Shown here: piece after piece, positions 1-11,529 of the stretch
Numbering within the stretch: the stretch's first letter is position 1
How the letters are laid out: every line of letters begins with the position of its first letter
From: Tolypeutes matacus
Lineage: Eukaryota; Chordata; Mammalia; Cingulata; Chlamyphoridae
Direction: 5' to 3'
Assembly: GCA_026826555.1 (NCBI GenBank)
Contig: JAKSZT010038955.1
Span: forward strand, 1,847,683-1,911,682
DNA length: 64,000 nt
Position numbers and translations under genes: made by a program
Notes under the pieces: model-generated
Seen by the model: the letters and a program-made list of their open reading frames with translations, nothing else
The model's database searches: none
What the model was told of the DNA's origin: nothing

Positions 1-539
1 TCAGTCTACTGGGTGAAAGGAAACTGTGCTTCATTTGCTCTCCTCAAGGAGGGGCCATTCTCTACTTCTGCCCCCAGGGCTGCTTCCAGAGTTGGCTGTT
101 CCTTGGTTCCTCAGCACCCTTGGGCACAGGAAATGGAGGTGGTGTACCCAGAGGCCAGAAGACAGACCAGACCCACCTTAATAGTTGTTTCCACAGCTTT
201 CCCACAGTTCTGTCACAGGCCACTCTTGTTTCCTGTGGAATGCTTTGAAGACACACACTTGCCAACTGCCAGTGCTCCACCTCGAGTCTAAGTGACATTG
301 TATTCCCATTACTGAATGTGCATAGGAGGCCAGGTCATTGATGTGGGTGGCTATGTGGTCTGTGACTACAATAGGTGGTGTCCTCCTGGGCTGCTGCCCT
401 GTGTGATTCTTAAGCTACTGGGGGTCTGAATGGGAGATGTGTCTGGACTGGCAAACCCAAGTTGCAAATCTCTTACCTTCTCTTTTGGTGGTGCTTTTTT
501 CTTCTATTCAGTGTTTGTGGAGTCTTTCTCCAGTCTTTT
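1..539. other. Unassigned intergenic sequence
   Basis: No gene, V-segment landmark or recognisable repeat is seen here. Both strands carry only short overlapping open frames without a family resemblance. Base composition is moderate, unlike the AT-rich L1 material that follows. Confidence 0.4.
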
Positions 540-665
540 TAAAAAATTTGCTTTTTTAAGGAAGCTTTTGATTACATAAACTTTACATTAAAAATATAAG
601 GGATTCCCATATGCCCCACTCACTCCCCCTCTCACATTTTCCCACATCACCAACATCTGAGGAGG
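540..665 (-). repeat. L1 3'-end type repeat, fragment
   Basis: Read on the minus strand this matches the terminal part of a repeat seen repeatedly in the window (36.5, 37.5, 39.3, 46.8, 48.3 and 63.5 kb): a GGGAATCCCT-type motif, an ATTTATGTAATC-type motif and an A-rich end. Only the last 120 or so bases remain. I infer the 3' end of a xenarthran L1 because longer copies end in an A-rich tract. Confidence 0.6.
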
Positions 666-1827
666 TTTTTAAGTTAACTCTTTCCTTAAATGTGGCCATA
701 GTTTCAAAGAATAGAAACTCAGTGACATAGTTTCAAAGAATAGAAAATTAAAGAGAGAAATAGTAACTTTTTACTGGAGAACCCCAGTAGAGACCATCTT
801 ACCTAACTGATGAAATTCAACATCACCAGTGTTGAGCATAGTTTATTGCATGTTTTTGGAATGACACTATGAGAAGGGCACTGTGCCTGTGGTCTTCCTC
901 CCTAAAAGTTATTACCATTCTAATCATGAGAAAACTTTAGAAAAATCTCAATTTAGGGACATACTGAAAAACACTTGTTCAGTAATCTTCAGAATTGCCA
1001 AGGCCAAGAAAAACAAAACATGAAGCAAGAAAATGTATAGACATGAAAACTATGGCAAACCTGGTGACCTGAGTAAGCATAGTGTATTGGATTAGACCCT
1101 CAGGCAAAGAGAGGCCATAAATGGAAAATCTGTTTTCTCAATGAAGTCAATAGTGTATTATCATTGTTGTTATTGTTATTATCATTTATGATGATGTAAT
1201 TTTGACAGATGAATCATGAAAATATAAGATATTAACAGTAGGGAATACTGGGTGAAGTATATACAGGAAACATGTGTTATTTTGCAACTCTTCAGTAAGT
1301 ATACATCTGTTCCCAAAAATGTATTTAAAAATAAAAGCAGGGGGAAACCTCAACATCTGCAAAAGGAAATGGAAGCTCCTTGCCTCTTGCTCCAATCACT
1401 TTCTGGTTGCTGTGGAATGGAGATGTGTTCTCCATTCCTTCATCAGCATCAAAATAAGGACTCAAGGGGGAAGTGCCTCATTAGGGTCAGCAAAAATAAA
1501 GTTGAAGGTGGAGTAGAAATGACTCTCTGGAGTGGTCACTCTAGACTCCAGGATATGCCCTCTCCCCATGTCCTTAGGTAGTGTGCTGTGACCAATCACA
1601 GACATAGTGAAAACAGTCACCTTAGATCTGAAATCAGTTGCCAGGGCCATCATCCCTCCATCAATCCATGCTTCCTTCATTCCAACTATTCATCCATCAG
1701 TCCATTCTCCCATCCATCTGATTATGTTGTACATGTTCAAGCTTCAGTGTCTTGGGACAAGTACTTAAATATGTGTTGGGAACCTGAGAGAGTATGAGGA
1801 AATCTGAGCCCATGTTCTCACCAGTTG
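666..1827. other. Unassigned intergenic sequence with a CATC-rich patch
   Basis: AT-rich sequence with no gene. A degenerate CATC/CCAT-rich patch occurs at about 1645-1715. A short direct repeat (TAGTTTCAAAGAATAGAAA) occurs twice at about 698-746. Confidence 0.4.
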
Positions 1828-2263
1828 TGATGGTTTAGATTTGTATATATCCAAGAAAAACATGTTCTTAAAGTAAATCCATTTTTTGTCAGTGTGAACC
1901 CATTTTGATTAGGCTACTTCAGTTAAAGTGTGACCCATCTCAATGAGGAGGAGTCTTAGTACCATTACTGGAGACCTTTAAGAGTGGAATGAACTCAGGC
2001 ATGAGAAATAGAAAGCCACAGGAAGCAAGAAGTTAAAAAAGAACCCAGAAGAGAAAGGAGAGACCAGCACATACATATATATGCCTTGTCAAGAGACAGA
2101 GAAATCAAAGATTTCCTCCAGCTTCTCTTCTGGAAGAAAGCACCACCTTGATGATGATTTGAATTGAATATTTTCCCAGCCACAACATGAGTGAATAAAT
2201 ACCCATTGTTTAATGCAATCCATTTCATAGTATTTGATTTGAGCAACTTAGGAAACTCAAACA
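1828..2263 (+). mobile_element. LTR-like interspersed repeat (MaLR/ERVL style)
   Basis: Begins TGATGG and ends AACA. It contains a GTGTGACCCATCTCAATGAG-type stretch, a GAATAAATACCCATTG polyadenylation-like segment near the end and a CAATCCATTT motif, the layout of a MaLR/ERVL-type solo LTR on the plus strand. No perfect target duplication is visible. The family name is not asserted. Confidence 0.5.
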
Positions 2264-3884
2264 CCAACTTTACCATCTTTGGGTACAGAGAAGATGATAA
2301 CATATTCACATGTTTGTTACATTTCCTGAAAAAGAAACAGTGTCATGCTAGAGAGTAATAGAGGAGAATGTGGCAGATGCACAGATGTTGAAGTCATCTC
2401 TTATAGACTCACACCTGAGGATGGAAAACCAGCAGGCATGTGAAGGAAAGTCAGTAAGGGGTCCCTGGCAAAAGAGCAGCTGCTGAAGTTCCCTAAAGAC
2501 AAATAAACATGTTATATTTTTCAGAATGAAGAATAACCCAGGGAGAAAGAGCCTTCTGATTGGATTTCACATTTTCCCTTGTGAATACACCTGTGTGTAG
2601 TCCACACTGACTGTGGTAACTCTAAAAACATTATTTACTCTAAGTTAATATAAAATTAAAAGAAAAAAACACTAAGCAAATGAACAAGGTGATGCAAGGC
2701 TGACCCTTCTGTGCCTCTCTAGCCTCTCTCAAAAGCAGGCTCTCTCCTCCTCCCATGGCAGGCTGAGGGTCTCTAACAGGTATCCATCAGAAATCAGAAT
2801 CTGCACCTAAGAACAACCAGGAGACTGAGGATAATGACAGAAACTACAACCCATTGACAAGTATTTCCTATTTCAAACTCTTATTTGTAGGGGATTTACA
2901 ACTCTCTCTTTCTTGCTCTACTTTGTCTATCTATTTATCTCAACATCATCTATCATTTATTACATCATTCTATCTTTTCTTCCTATCAGCATTTTATCAC
3001 TATAACAGATGTTCCATCTCCTCTGATGAATCTTTCTCATCTACAACCAAACAATTTATTTTGGATAATGTTTTCTGCACTTTTTTTTTTACAAAATGTA
3101 GTAGCTAATTCCATTATTTTAATTCCCTTATTTTAAAGTATGCCTTAGCATGGATGCACCATATTTTAAGGAGGCTCTGTGTAGCAGATGAAGATCTGGA
3201 GTAGATATCAGTGTTTCTAGAAGGAACACAGAGGAAGCACAAGGCTTCTCCAAGAAAGAGAATGAACTCAGAGCAATTCATGATTTATTTTTAAATACAA
3301 AGCAAAGATTTTCAGCCTGAAGGTATAGTGGAAATGAATAGATGTAGTATATTAAAAAGTAAGTGAGAATAATTAATAAGTAGTGCTAACTCCAAAGGTA
3401 GAGGAATCAGAAAACACTATATGGCACATTTGTGAAATATTTATAATAACATTTTCTGATCACTGTTTTAACCAGGGCACAAGGTTAGTGGGTATCCAGT
3501 AAAGTCTGACCTTTGTCCCACTACAATTCCTAGGGAAAGAAGGACTCTGTCAAGACCTAGCTGCATATAAATTCCAGATATGGAAAATCCTTAATTGTCT
3601 TGTCTTCAGCATTTTGGATGAACATGTGAAATACATCAGGTTTCATGAAATGAGCTCTCCTTCCCTCTAAATCCTCAGTGACTCTCGAATATTACAATAA
3701 GAAGAAAAGGGGCTTACCCATAGACAATGATGTGCTAAGCCTGTACAACCTCAACCAGAAAAAGAGATCTATCATTTTCAGCTTGATCCTTCCCTGTTTT
3801 CTATAAAACACCAGTTTTTCTTGTTTAGTTATCAATCCATGTTGTAAGCCATGGGCAGGGAGCAATGGGGCATAGTCATTAAAC
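2264..3884. other. Unassigned intergenic sequence
   Basis: No gene found. There is a TCTATC/TTTATC-rich simple-sequence patch at about 2925-2990 and a short T run near 3079. The remainder shows no recognisable element. Confidence 0.4.
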
Positions 3885-4035
3885 ATCTGAGAAGCCAGGT
3901 TTCTGGGACCTGACTCTCCTTCAGCTCTTCTTATGTGATCTTGGACATGATGGTCACCTCTCTGTGCATCTTTTGCTTCATCTGCCAAGTGGGGATAATG
4001 AAATATACAGCATAGGTTATTGTGAAGGCTAGTTC
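3885..4035 (+). repeat. MIR-type ancient SINE
   Basis: Contains the diagnostic order of a MIR element: TGTGATCTTGGACATGATGG (the 'tgaccttgggcaagtc' core), a CACCTCTCTGTGCATC segment, a TTGCTTCATCTGCCAAGTGG segment (the 'tttcctcatctgtaaaatgg' part), GGGGATAATG and TTATTGTGAAGGCT. Plus-strand orientation. Confidence 0.75.
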
Positions 4036-4164
4036 AGTTATATACATTACAGTGTTGAGTGGAGGCTGGGTGTATAATTGATGTAATAGAAATGCTTTAA
4101 ATGATGATGAAAATGATGGGTATGGGGGTTAAAATGACAATGACAGAAAAAGGATATAAAATGT

Positions 4165-4875
4165 GTGGCAGTTTGAGATTATTTTATGAATCCCCAAAAG
4201 ACTGATTATATTTTTAAACTAATCTGTTCTTCTGATTGTGATACCCTTTGATTGCATTAAATTCAGCTGAGGAGACTTTGTTTAGATTACCTGTTAAAAC
4301 TGTTGTAGGGCTTTTAACTGGACTTTGTCAGTGAGGTGGACTCAGTTTGCATCCCAGCCCCTTGCTGGGTTTGTTATAAATGGACACATACTTAGCCAGA
4401 CAAAGGAAGAGAGAGCTCTGCCATTTTTGATCCTGCCATGTGATGAAGCTCAAAACCTGAGGCCTCAGGGAGAGATGAGCCATTTGCCTGATAGCTTACA
4501 GCTGAAATGGTGAAGGCAGCAGAACAGCCAAGGCTGATATAGGAAACCTGGAAAGAAACAAGCCCTATGCCAGGAGAGAAAGGAATATAAGATCACTTAA
4601 GTACCAAGTCTCAAGAGGCTGGGTCCACAGAGTTCAAGATGAAAGGGTTAGCCCACAGGGGAAGGCTGAAACCTGCTCAGAGATTGGTGGCCATCTTGCT
4701 TTACCAAGTGGCAACATGCTAGGATCAATAGTAACTGACTTTTGTGTGAAAGCATTTCTCATGGTGTCTCAATTTAGACTTTTCATGGTCTTGGAACTGT
4801 AAGTCATTACCCCAAATAAATCTCTTTACAAAAGCCAACAGACTTCTGATACTTTGCATCAGTGGCCATTTAGCA
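4165..4875 (+). mobile_element. ERVL-type LTR, diverged copy
   Basis: Shares start (TGTGGCAGTTTGAGATTATTT), middle (ATTCAGCTGAGGAG; TTATAAATGGACACA) and end (CCCCAAATAAATC, then CTTTGCATCAG) with the element at 58252-58803, and in reverse complement with the complete solo LTR at 44014-44513. The AATAAA-like motif near the 3' end supports an LTR on the plus strand. This copy is longer and more diverged. Confidence 0.65.
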
Positions 4876-4879
4876 AGCT

Positions 4880-6030
4880 AAAACAAAAAGTATACATATT
4901 GGGGAGAAGAAATAAAACTTTCTTTATTCAAACATAACACAATTATCTATATTAAAAATACCAATATGTTGTCATAAATCTCAGTATACTAATAAACTAA
5001 ATAGCAAATATAGCAATGTCACAGGATAAAAGATTAATAAACAAATGCCAATAATTTTTGTATATGCTAGCAACAAACTGAAATTAGAAAAAAAAAAATG
5101 TATAATGACACTAATAATTGATTACATTTAGCCACCCCAAAAGACACGGAGGAGTACATTCCCAGAATGTCTGAATGAGATCTTACTGTAAAACAGCGTT
5201 ATTACAGATAGATTTTGGCAAATAATGAGTTTACACAGGTTTTAGCAGGGCACTTAATTCAATATGACTGGAGTTCTCATAAGAAGAGGAAGTATAGACA
5301 CAGGTAGATCTGAATGTGCTGTGTAACCGCTAAGGTCAGAATGCCCTGGATTGCTGGCAAGCCACCACCAAAACCAGGAACAGATTCTTCCTTCAAGGCT
5401 TAACAAGAAGCAGTACTTTGCCAGCACATTGATTTCAGACTTCTTGCCTCCAGAACTGTGAGGTAATAAATTTCTGTCTTTTAAGCCACCAGAATGTGGC
5501 ATTTGTTACTTCAGCTATAGTAAAATAAGGCAGTGCCAAAAATCAAAATACATAGGTTTTAATCTAACATATATATATGACTTCTATGCAAAAACTAGAG
5601 CAGCCTCATGAAAGGAATCATGGCCATGAGTTGGAAGACTCAATATTGTTAAACCCTTAGTGCTCTGTAACTTGACTTGTAGATGCAATACAATCCTGAT
5701 CAAATCTGAGCAGGTATCTAGAAGAAGAGATGAATTGATTCTAAATTTTATATGGAAATACACGACACCTAGTAGAGTAAGCACAATCCTGATGAACAAA
5801 AATCAATATTTAGTATAAAGCCATATTAATGAGGACACTGTGGTGTTTAAATAGGTTTGGGTTTATAGATCAACGAAAGAGAATAAGAAGGCAAGAAATG
5901 GTGGCAGATACTTCAAATTCTGAGACTTGTTAGACATTGGTAGGACAAGCTTGCCAATCTCTGCCAGGGCTGGGTCACAGCTCAGCAATGGCCCAAGTAG
6001 ACAAGTATCAGGGAGATACAGAATTTTTGA
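4880..6030 (+). mobile_element. Old L1 ORF2 fragment, plus strand, interrupted by an LTR fragment
   Basis: Both halves read like L1 ORF2 DNA: 4900-5130 (TTAATAAACAAATGCCAATA, GCTAGCAACAAACTGAAATT) and 5530-5830 (AGATGCAATACAATCCTGAT, TTTTATATGGAAATAC). An MLT1-style LTR piece lies between them. No frame is open. This is the L1 catalytic ORF in heavily decayed form. Confidence 0.65.
5140..5525 (+). mobile_element. MLT1/MST-style LTR fragment
   Basis: The 3' half is diagnostic: GGAACAGATTCTTCCTTCAA, TTGATTTCAGACTTCTTGCC, CTCCAGAACTGTGAGGTAAT and AATTTCTGTCTTTTAAGCCA, ending with TTTGTTACTTCAGC. This is the conserved tail of ERVL-MaLR LTRs. It sits inside an L1 fragment, so it inserted after that L1. 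Confidence 0.7.
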
Positions 6031-7560
6031 TAAATAGCTAAATGTGGCCATTTTTCTCATTATTCCAGAAAACAGACACAGAGATATGCTGAACCAAGAA
6101 AACAGAGCTTTAAAAATGGTAGGAGAAGTTCCTGGCAGCCCTGCAGTCCATGCCCCTGTACCATCCCTGGCATTTTGTGGAACCGGCCTGGTCCCCTATT
6201 GTGGATCTCTGGCACTATTCTGGAAGGAGTAGAGTAACCCCTCTGACCATAATGGGGTGGGTATGTATTAGTGCCAGTCTACCAGGTGGCATCCTGAAAG
6301 GCTGAACCAGGAAACTCCTCTTGGGATCACCCCCACAGAACTTGCCTAGTAAGCTGAAGCAGTTTTCAGACAGCTAAAGCACTGTAAGAAATAGTTAAGT
6401 CAAATGGCCTTGGGGAAAGGATTACCTGCTTTAAGATATATAATAGAGCAACCAGGAGGGGGAGAAAGTCAATTTCTTATGGAGTAGAGGGGGCATGTGG
6501 ATTCCTGTAAAGTGAGGGATGTCTAGGGCCACTAGTGAACACATGGCCAGGACAAGAGGTAGGTAAAGAAAAGAAGAAGACAGAGAAGATACTTTAATTA
6601 AATTGTCATCAGGCTGGTCTTTTTGGTAGGAGGGTTCAGACACTCCAGGGCCCACATTTCTCTCAGGACAGTTCAGCACCTTCCCTAGAGGTGAAAACTC
6701 AGGAACACCTACCAGGGTTCCTGACTACAGATGAGGCTCTGATTTCATGGGGCATCTGCAACCAGTGAGATGTGGGTGGTTTTTCCAAGCCCATCAGGTG
6801 AGCTGACCTCTCAGGGTCAGCCTGCTGTGCATTTGGATCTTGTACAGCTTCAGTAAGCCCCACCTATAATGGAGAAAAAAAGAGAAGGCTCCTGGGGGAT
6901 GCACCTTGGGCCAAGCAGCCTATCTCCTCTTCCTTCTCCTTTTCTCTCAGATCGTGGTGCTCTATATGGTGATGGGGAGCTAAGCCTGGGAACCAAAAAC
7001 ACCGAGAAGCCTGAAAAAGGAAGGATATATCCATATACTTGCACTCTGAGAAAAGAAAGTCAGGTTTTTCATTTTCAATTCAGGTAAAATCTATCATAAA
7101 ATAATTTGTACCAATAATAACTAAACAATTACAAAAATTAAACATTATTATAATTATTATTATTAATATATTTTGCCTGGCCACAGCAAGGATAGAGAAT
7201 TAAATCCTGAGAATTAACTGCACGGTGTCAGAATTTTAGCTGAATGAAAGTTCATTCATATGTCCAGACTAATACCGAAGAACAAAGGGGAGAAAACTAC
7301 TTTTCATGTGTGTATAAAAAAATCATATAATATAAAAAGTATCGGGAATTTTCTGTGTTTGAAACTTGGAAACATAATGGCATTACTTAGAGTGGATATA
7401 GTGGGGAATCCCTAGGTATTCAATTCTTTTAAGCAAGAAGGGGAAACCCTATATTAGCACAGGAATTCCCAGTTTCCCCAAATCTGTTTTTGAAACTGAG
7501 CCTGGTGTTGGTCTTTATGGTGGGTTGGCCATGAGCACCCCTTGAAGCTCAGCCTCCTCC
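6031..7560. other. Unassigned sequence downstream of the 7.6-kb V segment
   Basis: No gene is supported. An AT-only patch (ATTATTATAATTATTATTAT type) lies at about 7145-7175. Open frames on both strands at 6850-7090 overlap each other and match nothing I recognise. Confidence 0.4.
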
Positions 7561-7570
7561 TGCATGGGAA

Positions 7571-7609
7571 GATTTCTGTCTGGGCTCACCCTGAGTTCCC
7601 CTCACTGTG
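7571..7609 (-). promoter_or_regulatory. IGHV recombination signal (heptamer, 23-bp spacer, nonamer)
   Basis: On the minus strand the V exon is followed by the consensus heptamer CACAGTG (7603-7609), a spacer of exactly 23 bp (7580-7602) and the nonamer ACAGAAATC (7571-7579; consensus ACAAAAACC). This is the 12/23-rule signal used by RAG1/RAG2 to join V to DJ. It looks competent. Confidence 0.9.
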
Positions 7610-8051
7610 TGTGTCTTGCACAGTAATACACAGCTGTGTCCTCAGCAGTCACAGAGCTCAGCTGCACAGAGAACTGGTTCTTGGATGCGTCTCTTGAGGT
7701 GGAGAGTCGGCTCTTGAGAGATGGGTTGTAGTAAGCATTACCATCATAGCATATTTGTGACAACCACTGCAGGCCCTTCCCTGGGGGCTGATGGATCCAA
7801 TGCCAGCAGTAACCACTGGTTGTGATGGAGACTCCAGAGACAGAGCAGGTGAGGGGCAGGGTCTGGGAGGGTTTCACCAGTCCTGGGCCTGACTCCTGCA
7901 GCTGCACCTGGGACAGGACAGTTGAGGACAAGGAGAACTACAGTGAGTCCTGTGTTCAGAGGCAGCATCCCCTTTACCTTCGTGGCTGAATCCTGAGACA
8001 GTCACCTCTGGGAGTTGCCACCAGAAAGAGGAAGAACCACAAGGGTTTCAT
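7610..8051 (-). CDS. IGHV segment, clan II (IGHV4-like): open V exon but mutated splice acceptor
   Basis: A heavy-chain variable segment encoding the antigen-binding domain of a B-cell receptor. The leader exon is 8006-8051 (46 nt, starts [10 protein letters not shown], donor GTGACT). The V exon is 7610-7921: 11 nt of leader, then V from 7910. The mature product begins [10 protein letters not shown]. It has canonical Cys22, Trp38 and Cys97 (YYCAR), YNPSLKSR at the start of FR3, and no stop or frameshift. Two additional cysteines lie in CDR1 (residue 35) and CDR2 (residue 54). The acceptor position (7923-7922) reads AA instead of AG; the paralogue at 30.0 kb has CAG there. Splicing at the next AG (within CCCAG) would shift the frame. 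The RSS and octamer are intact. By IMGT criteria this is an 'ORF' or pseudogene rather than functional. I am sure of the family but not of the subgroup number. Confidence 0.88.
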
Positions 8052-8158
8052 GTTCCTTTGTAGGAGGCCCATGACTTGCAGACAATGTTTTCCAGTTTCA
8101 GGCTGTCCTGAGTGTAAGTCCATGTGAGCTGTGACTTCATCACTTGACCAAAGTAGTG

Positions 8159-8166
8159 ATTTGCAT
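8159..8166 (-). promoter_or_regulatory. IGHV promoter octamer
   Basis: A perfect ATGCAAAT on the minus strand (ATTTGCAT on plus), 108 bp upstream of the leader ATG of the 7.6-kb V segment. This is the Oct-1/Oct-2 site typical of V-gene promoters. Confidence 0.85.
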
Positions 8167-8894
8167 GTGCAAGGAACTTTTGATATGAAAGTCAAAGGGG
8201 CCAAGGGAGTTCCCTGTCTCTGGGGTGACTCTGGAAGGAGGGTACTTGTTGATCCCTAGGAGTACACAGTCCACTTTCTAGGTCCCACTTCACTAAGTAA
8301 GAGGATTTCTTTATCCAGGCCATGAAAACTTCCTGAAGGAGATAGTAAGGGAGGTGGATACAGCCAAGGAACAAAGATGTCCTTGGAAATATTTTCAGTG
8401 TGCCTCTACTCTAATGGAGATACATAATTATCAAATACCCAACAAAAATACACAGCCTGTGGTCTGCCCAATAATTCTTTTGATCCATTTATCTCCTGTT
8501 AGCTGATTTTATTGAATATTCTAAATTTTGAAGCAGCAGGCAATGTATTTAACACATTGAATTAAGATAAACTGTCCAATCCAATATATGCCACAATTCA
8601 GAATGACTTTGACTTACTTAATGTCCTTAGAAAAAGGACTTTATAAAATGTATCTTTAGTAGTTATTTTAGAATTAAAATTGCTGAAGACAATCTCTCAT
8701 GCAGTTTATTCTTATCACTCCAAAAGTTTCTTAAATCTGTTTATTCCCTGTACTTAGCTGAGTCTGCAGGGAAATCTTGCATTTCAGGACTCTCTCCTTT
8801 GGTATTACTTTCAGGAACATAAACCCTCCTCTGATTTAAATATAAAGACAGTCAGTGGGGGATTTTCAACACACCAATATGTTGGATCAGTGTT
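8167..8894. other. 5' flank of the clan II V segment
   Basis: No gene. The part up to about 8330 is similar to 30300-30410 upstream of the 30.0-kb clan II V segment (shared GACTCTGG, GAGTACACAGTCCACT-like and GATCC-like blocks), showing that the two segments and their promoters were duplicated together. The rest is AT-rich and unassigned. Confidence 0.5.
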
Positions 8895-9236
8895 ATTGGC
8901 TGAATTTTGTCTCCCAAAAACAGATGTTCAAATCCTGTGAATGCGCACTTATTTGAAATAGGTCTTCTGAAGATGTTATTAGTTAATATGTTGGGCCCTA
9001 ATCCAACATGATTGGTGTCCTTGTAAGAAGGAAAGAATTGGACACAGAGAGAATAACTCAAAGAAGATACTAGGTGATGACTGGGTTAAGAATTGAAGGC
9101 CCAGGATTTTAGGCAAAATGCCAGAGTCTAGGAGGATGGGAAGGGTTCTCCCTACAGACTGCAGATTTTTAGCCTGCAGAACTCGAATATTATATATTTA
9201 TATTGTATTAAGCCATCCAATTTGTGATTCTTTGTT
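8895..9236 (+). mobile_element. MLT1/MST-style LTR (ERVL-MaLR)
   Basis: Contains in order GGCTGAATTTTGTCTCCCAA, TTATTTGAAATAGGTCTTC, AGATGTTATTAGTTAA, TTGGGCCCTAATCCAACATG, TGGTGTCCTTGTAAGAAGG, TTGGACACAGAGAGA and the tail ATTAAGCCATCCAATTTGTG. This is the well-known MaLR LTR layout on the plus strand, diverged and without target duplications that I can see. Confidence 0.8.
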
Positions 9237-10180
9237 AAATTAGCCTTAGAAATCCATTCAACGTTTCATCCATGGATCCCAAGAAAGCCCAATTCCTGCT
9301 TTCTTGACAATGCCAGTGAATTTTGAATTCAGGGACAATGATTTCCCTACCTGGGCAAATAACATGCAGATCCTCAATAATACAGTAGCAGAGGGAATGC
9401 TTTGCCGAAGGGATGAGCTTACAATGGCTAAAGGACATCTCCCTGCACTATTATCAGGTCCATTGAGAAATGACACAAGTGTTGCCCTCCTGAGGCCTAT
9501 GTCACTCAATCTAGGGTCTTGACTGAGAGCCTAAAAGTTAGTAGTGCAGAGACCCCAGCAAATCTCCCTCCCCTTCTGCCTTGTGACCCTCAGGATGTGA
9601 CCTCACCCCTATGGGTTTCAGTCTGATAGGGGACAAATTAGGGATCACAGCAGAAACTATATTTGTGAATTTTATAGTAGGAACTCAGAACTGTTTCCTG
9701 CTAGCATCACTGTTATTAGGGTAAGAATGTGGAAACCTGTGTGAGCCTTCACCTCTGTCCTCCACAAATGCACAAGGAACAATTTCTCTGGTTCTCTCCT
9801 TGACATGTCACACCTGTGTGACTGGGGCCAGTCAAAACCCTTTGACTCAGTGACCAAATCTGTAAATTTACTGATTTAATCCTGTTGTTTCTAAAGATCC
9901 ACATTACCTTATGTGAAAAGTTTTAGGAACATAGCCTTGAATGTAGCATATTGCAATCTGTCTATGCAATATTGTCAAGTGCATTACATAAAAAATGACC
10001 TCCATGCCTGATTATAGGCAATACAAAAGTCAACAGAATTAGGATGAGAAAGATTAACAGGATAAATCAGGTCCTGCTTATTAAAAGCTGGAAATGTGGG
10101 TTGACCTGCTGTGGGAGGGGAATGGATGACATCCAACATCCAAAACCAGGTGTGCCCATTATTCACCAGTGGTCATATAG
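9237..10180. other. Intergenic; part of a segmental duplication upstream of clan II V segments
   Basis: No gene. The stretch 9740-10000 (CTTGACATGTCACACCTGTG, GAATGTAGCATATTGCAATC) is similar to 30850-31060 and, more weakly, to 38640-38900. It is therefore part of a duplicated unit lying about 2 kb upstream of the clan II V segments. Confidence 0.5.
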
Positions 10181-10182
10181 GA

Positions 10183-10277
10183 CTCCACAAATGCAGAATG
10201 GTGTGCCCTTGTCTTTGGGGACTGTTGGACTCCACAGATGCAGAATGGTGTGCCCTTGTCTTTTGGGGGCTGTTGGA
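10183..10277 (+). repeat. Two-copy tandem repeat, unit about 47 bp
   Basis: The block starting CCACAAATGCAGAATGGTGT, containing GCCCTTGTCTTTGGGGACTG, is followed directly by CCACAGATGCAGAATGGTGT with GCCCTTGTCTTTTGGGGGCTG-like sequence. The copies differ at only a few positions, so the duplication is fairly recent. Confidence 0.8.
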
Positions 10278-11040
10278 ATTTATACTAGGGAGACTGGTAT
10301 AAATTCTTGCTAACAAAGAAATAAGTCCCAGAGATGTGCATATGTTTCTGTAGGTGAGTGTTTGCTGCTACAGACTGTTACACTTAGGAAATATATGTTA
10401 AACCACCATGTAGAATTTGGCTTTTGGCACTTGTGGATAGTATTAAGCATAGCTGTGGTTAGACACCAGCATGATTTTTTGTCAAGTGTTAGTGAGAGGA
10501 GCCAATTGAAATGAGTAATTTGTAATAGAAAAAGGTAAAGAGTGAAATTTAAGTGAGATTCTTTTGGAGATTACCAGTGATGAAGATGCTGGATGAAGTA
10601 AGCACCATGGCCAGAGAGAGAAGGACAAAATGTGGGTGGAATTTATGCTGAGAAATGTGAAAGTGCCATCTGGTTGCTTTAATTTTCCCTATAAAATGAA
10701 GAGAACATGAACTAAGAATGGAATGTGAACTTACAGAAAGTTGACTTCATATGTTAGAGGATAGTGGAAGATCATTATTAAAGTCATAAAAAAGAGAAGC
10801 ATTACCTGTCAAGAGAAATGCAGTAACTATCAGGTGATCAGGGTGTTTCCCCAAATCCTGGGACCACTGAATTACCTGTCCTCTAGCTCCACACTCCTAA
10901 GGCTTCAGGAAGTCTTAGAAACCCCCTTTTAAGTTTGCCTTTCATTGCCTTCCTCAGTTAGGCAAAAGCTCCCAAAGGAGTAGAATATTATTAGACCCAT
11001 CAACAGTCATGGTTAAATTCTTATTTTAGACTGTGTTTTC
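10278..11040. other. Unassigned intergenic sequence
   Basis: AT-rich with no gene and no repeat family that I recognise. Confidence 0.35.
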
Positions 11041-11189
11041 AAAAAGAAGAACTCTTCCCCTGAGAGGAAGCCCTTCCTAGGCACCCAGTGCACCTGCCCT
11101 GTGTCTGGGCCCTGTGCTTAGTGAGTCCTGAGTGCCCCCTGCAGCCCAGCCCCTGCCCTGCAGGGAGGTTCCTGTTGGGCTTACAGGGC

Positions 11190-11460
11190 ATTATCCCCAC
11201 AGCTTCTCTGACCAGTGGCACCTGGCTGCGCCCTTCATTTCAGGGTGATCTTTAGAGACATCACATGCAGGTGATCCCATCTCTTGATAGTGAATTTTCC
11301 TTAGCAACCCAGCACACTCTTCAGGTAGACAAAACACAGGAATCTGTGCAACCACAAGGGGCCCTTCCCTGGAGCCTGCCAGATGCTTTGATACAGTCAC
11401 AGTCATGGTGAACCCAGAGACTTTCAAGGGGTCTCTCATGTCCCTTGTCCTCCTCAGTTT
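11190..11460 (-). pseudogene. Heavily eroded IGHV (clan III-like) relic
   Basis: On the minus strand the piece around 11385-11430 reads like FR1 to CDR1 of an IGHV3-type segment (ACCCCTTGAAAGTCTC, then TGGGTTCACC) and 11345-11380 like FR2 (CATCTGGCAGGCTCCAGGGA). A further match to the start of FR3 (GAAAATTCACTATCAAGAGA) lies near 11290. Between these the frame is broken by indels and no leader, cysteine pair or RSS is intact. Adjacent 11060-11180 resembles the conserved 3' flank of V segments (TGCACCTGCCC, CTGAGTGCCCCCTGCAG), which supports the call. Confidence is moderate because identity is patchy. Confidence 0.5.
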
Positions 11461-11529
11461 TGAAGGTTACAACAGAGAACATGTGCACACACAGGACCAT
11501 GGGGCTGAAGGCCACACACACATCTATGA

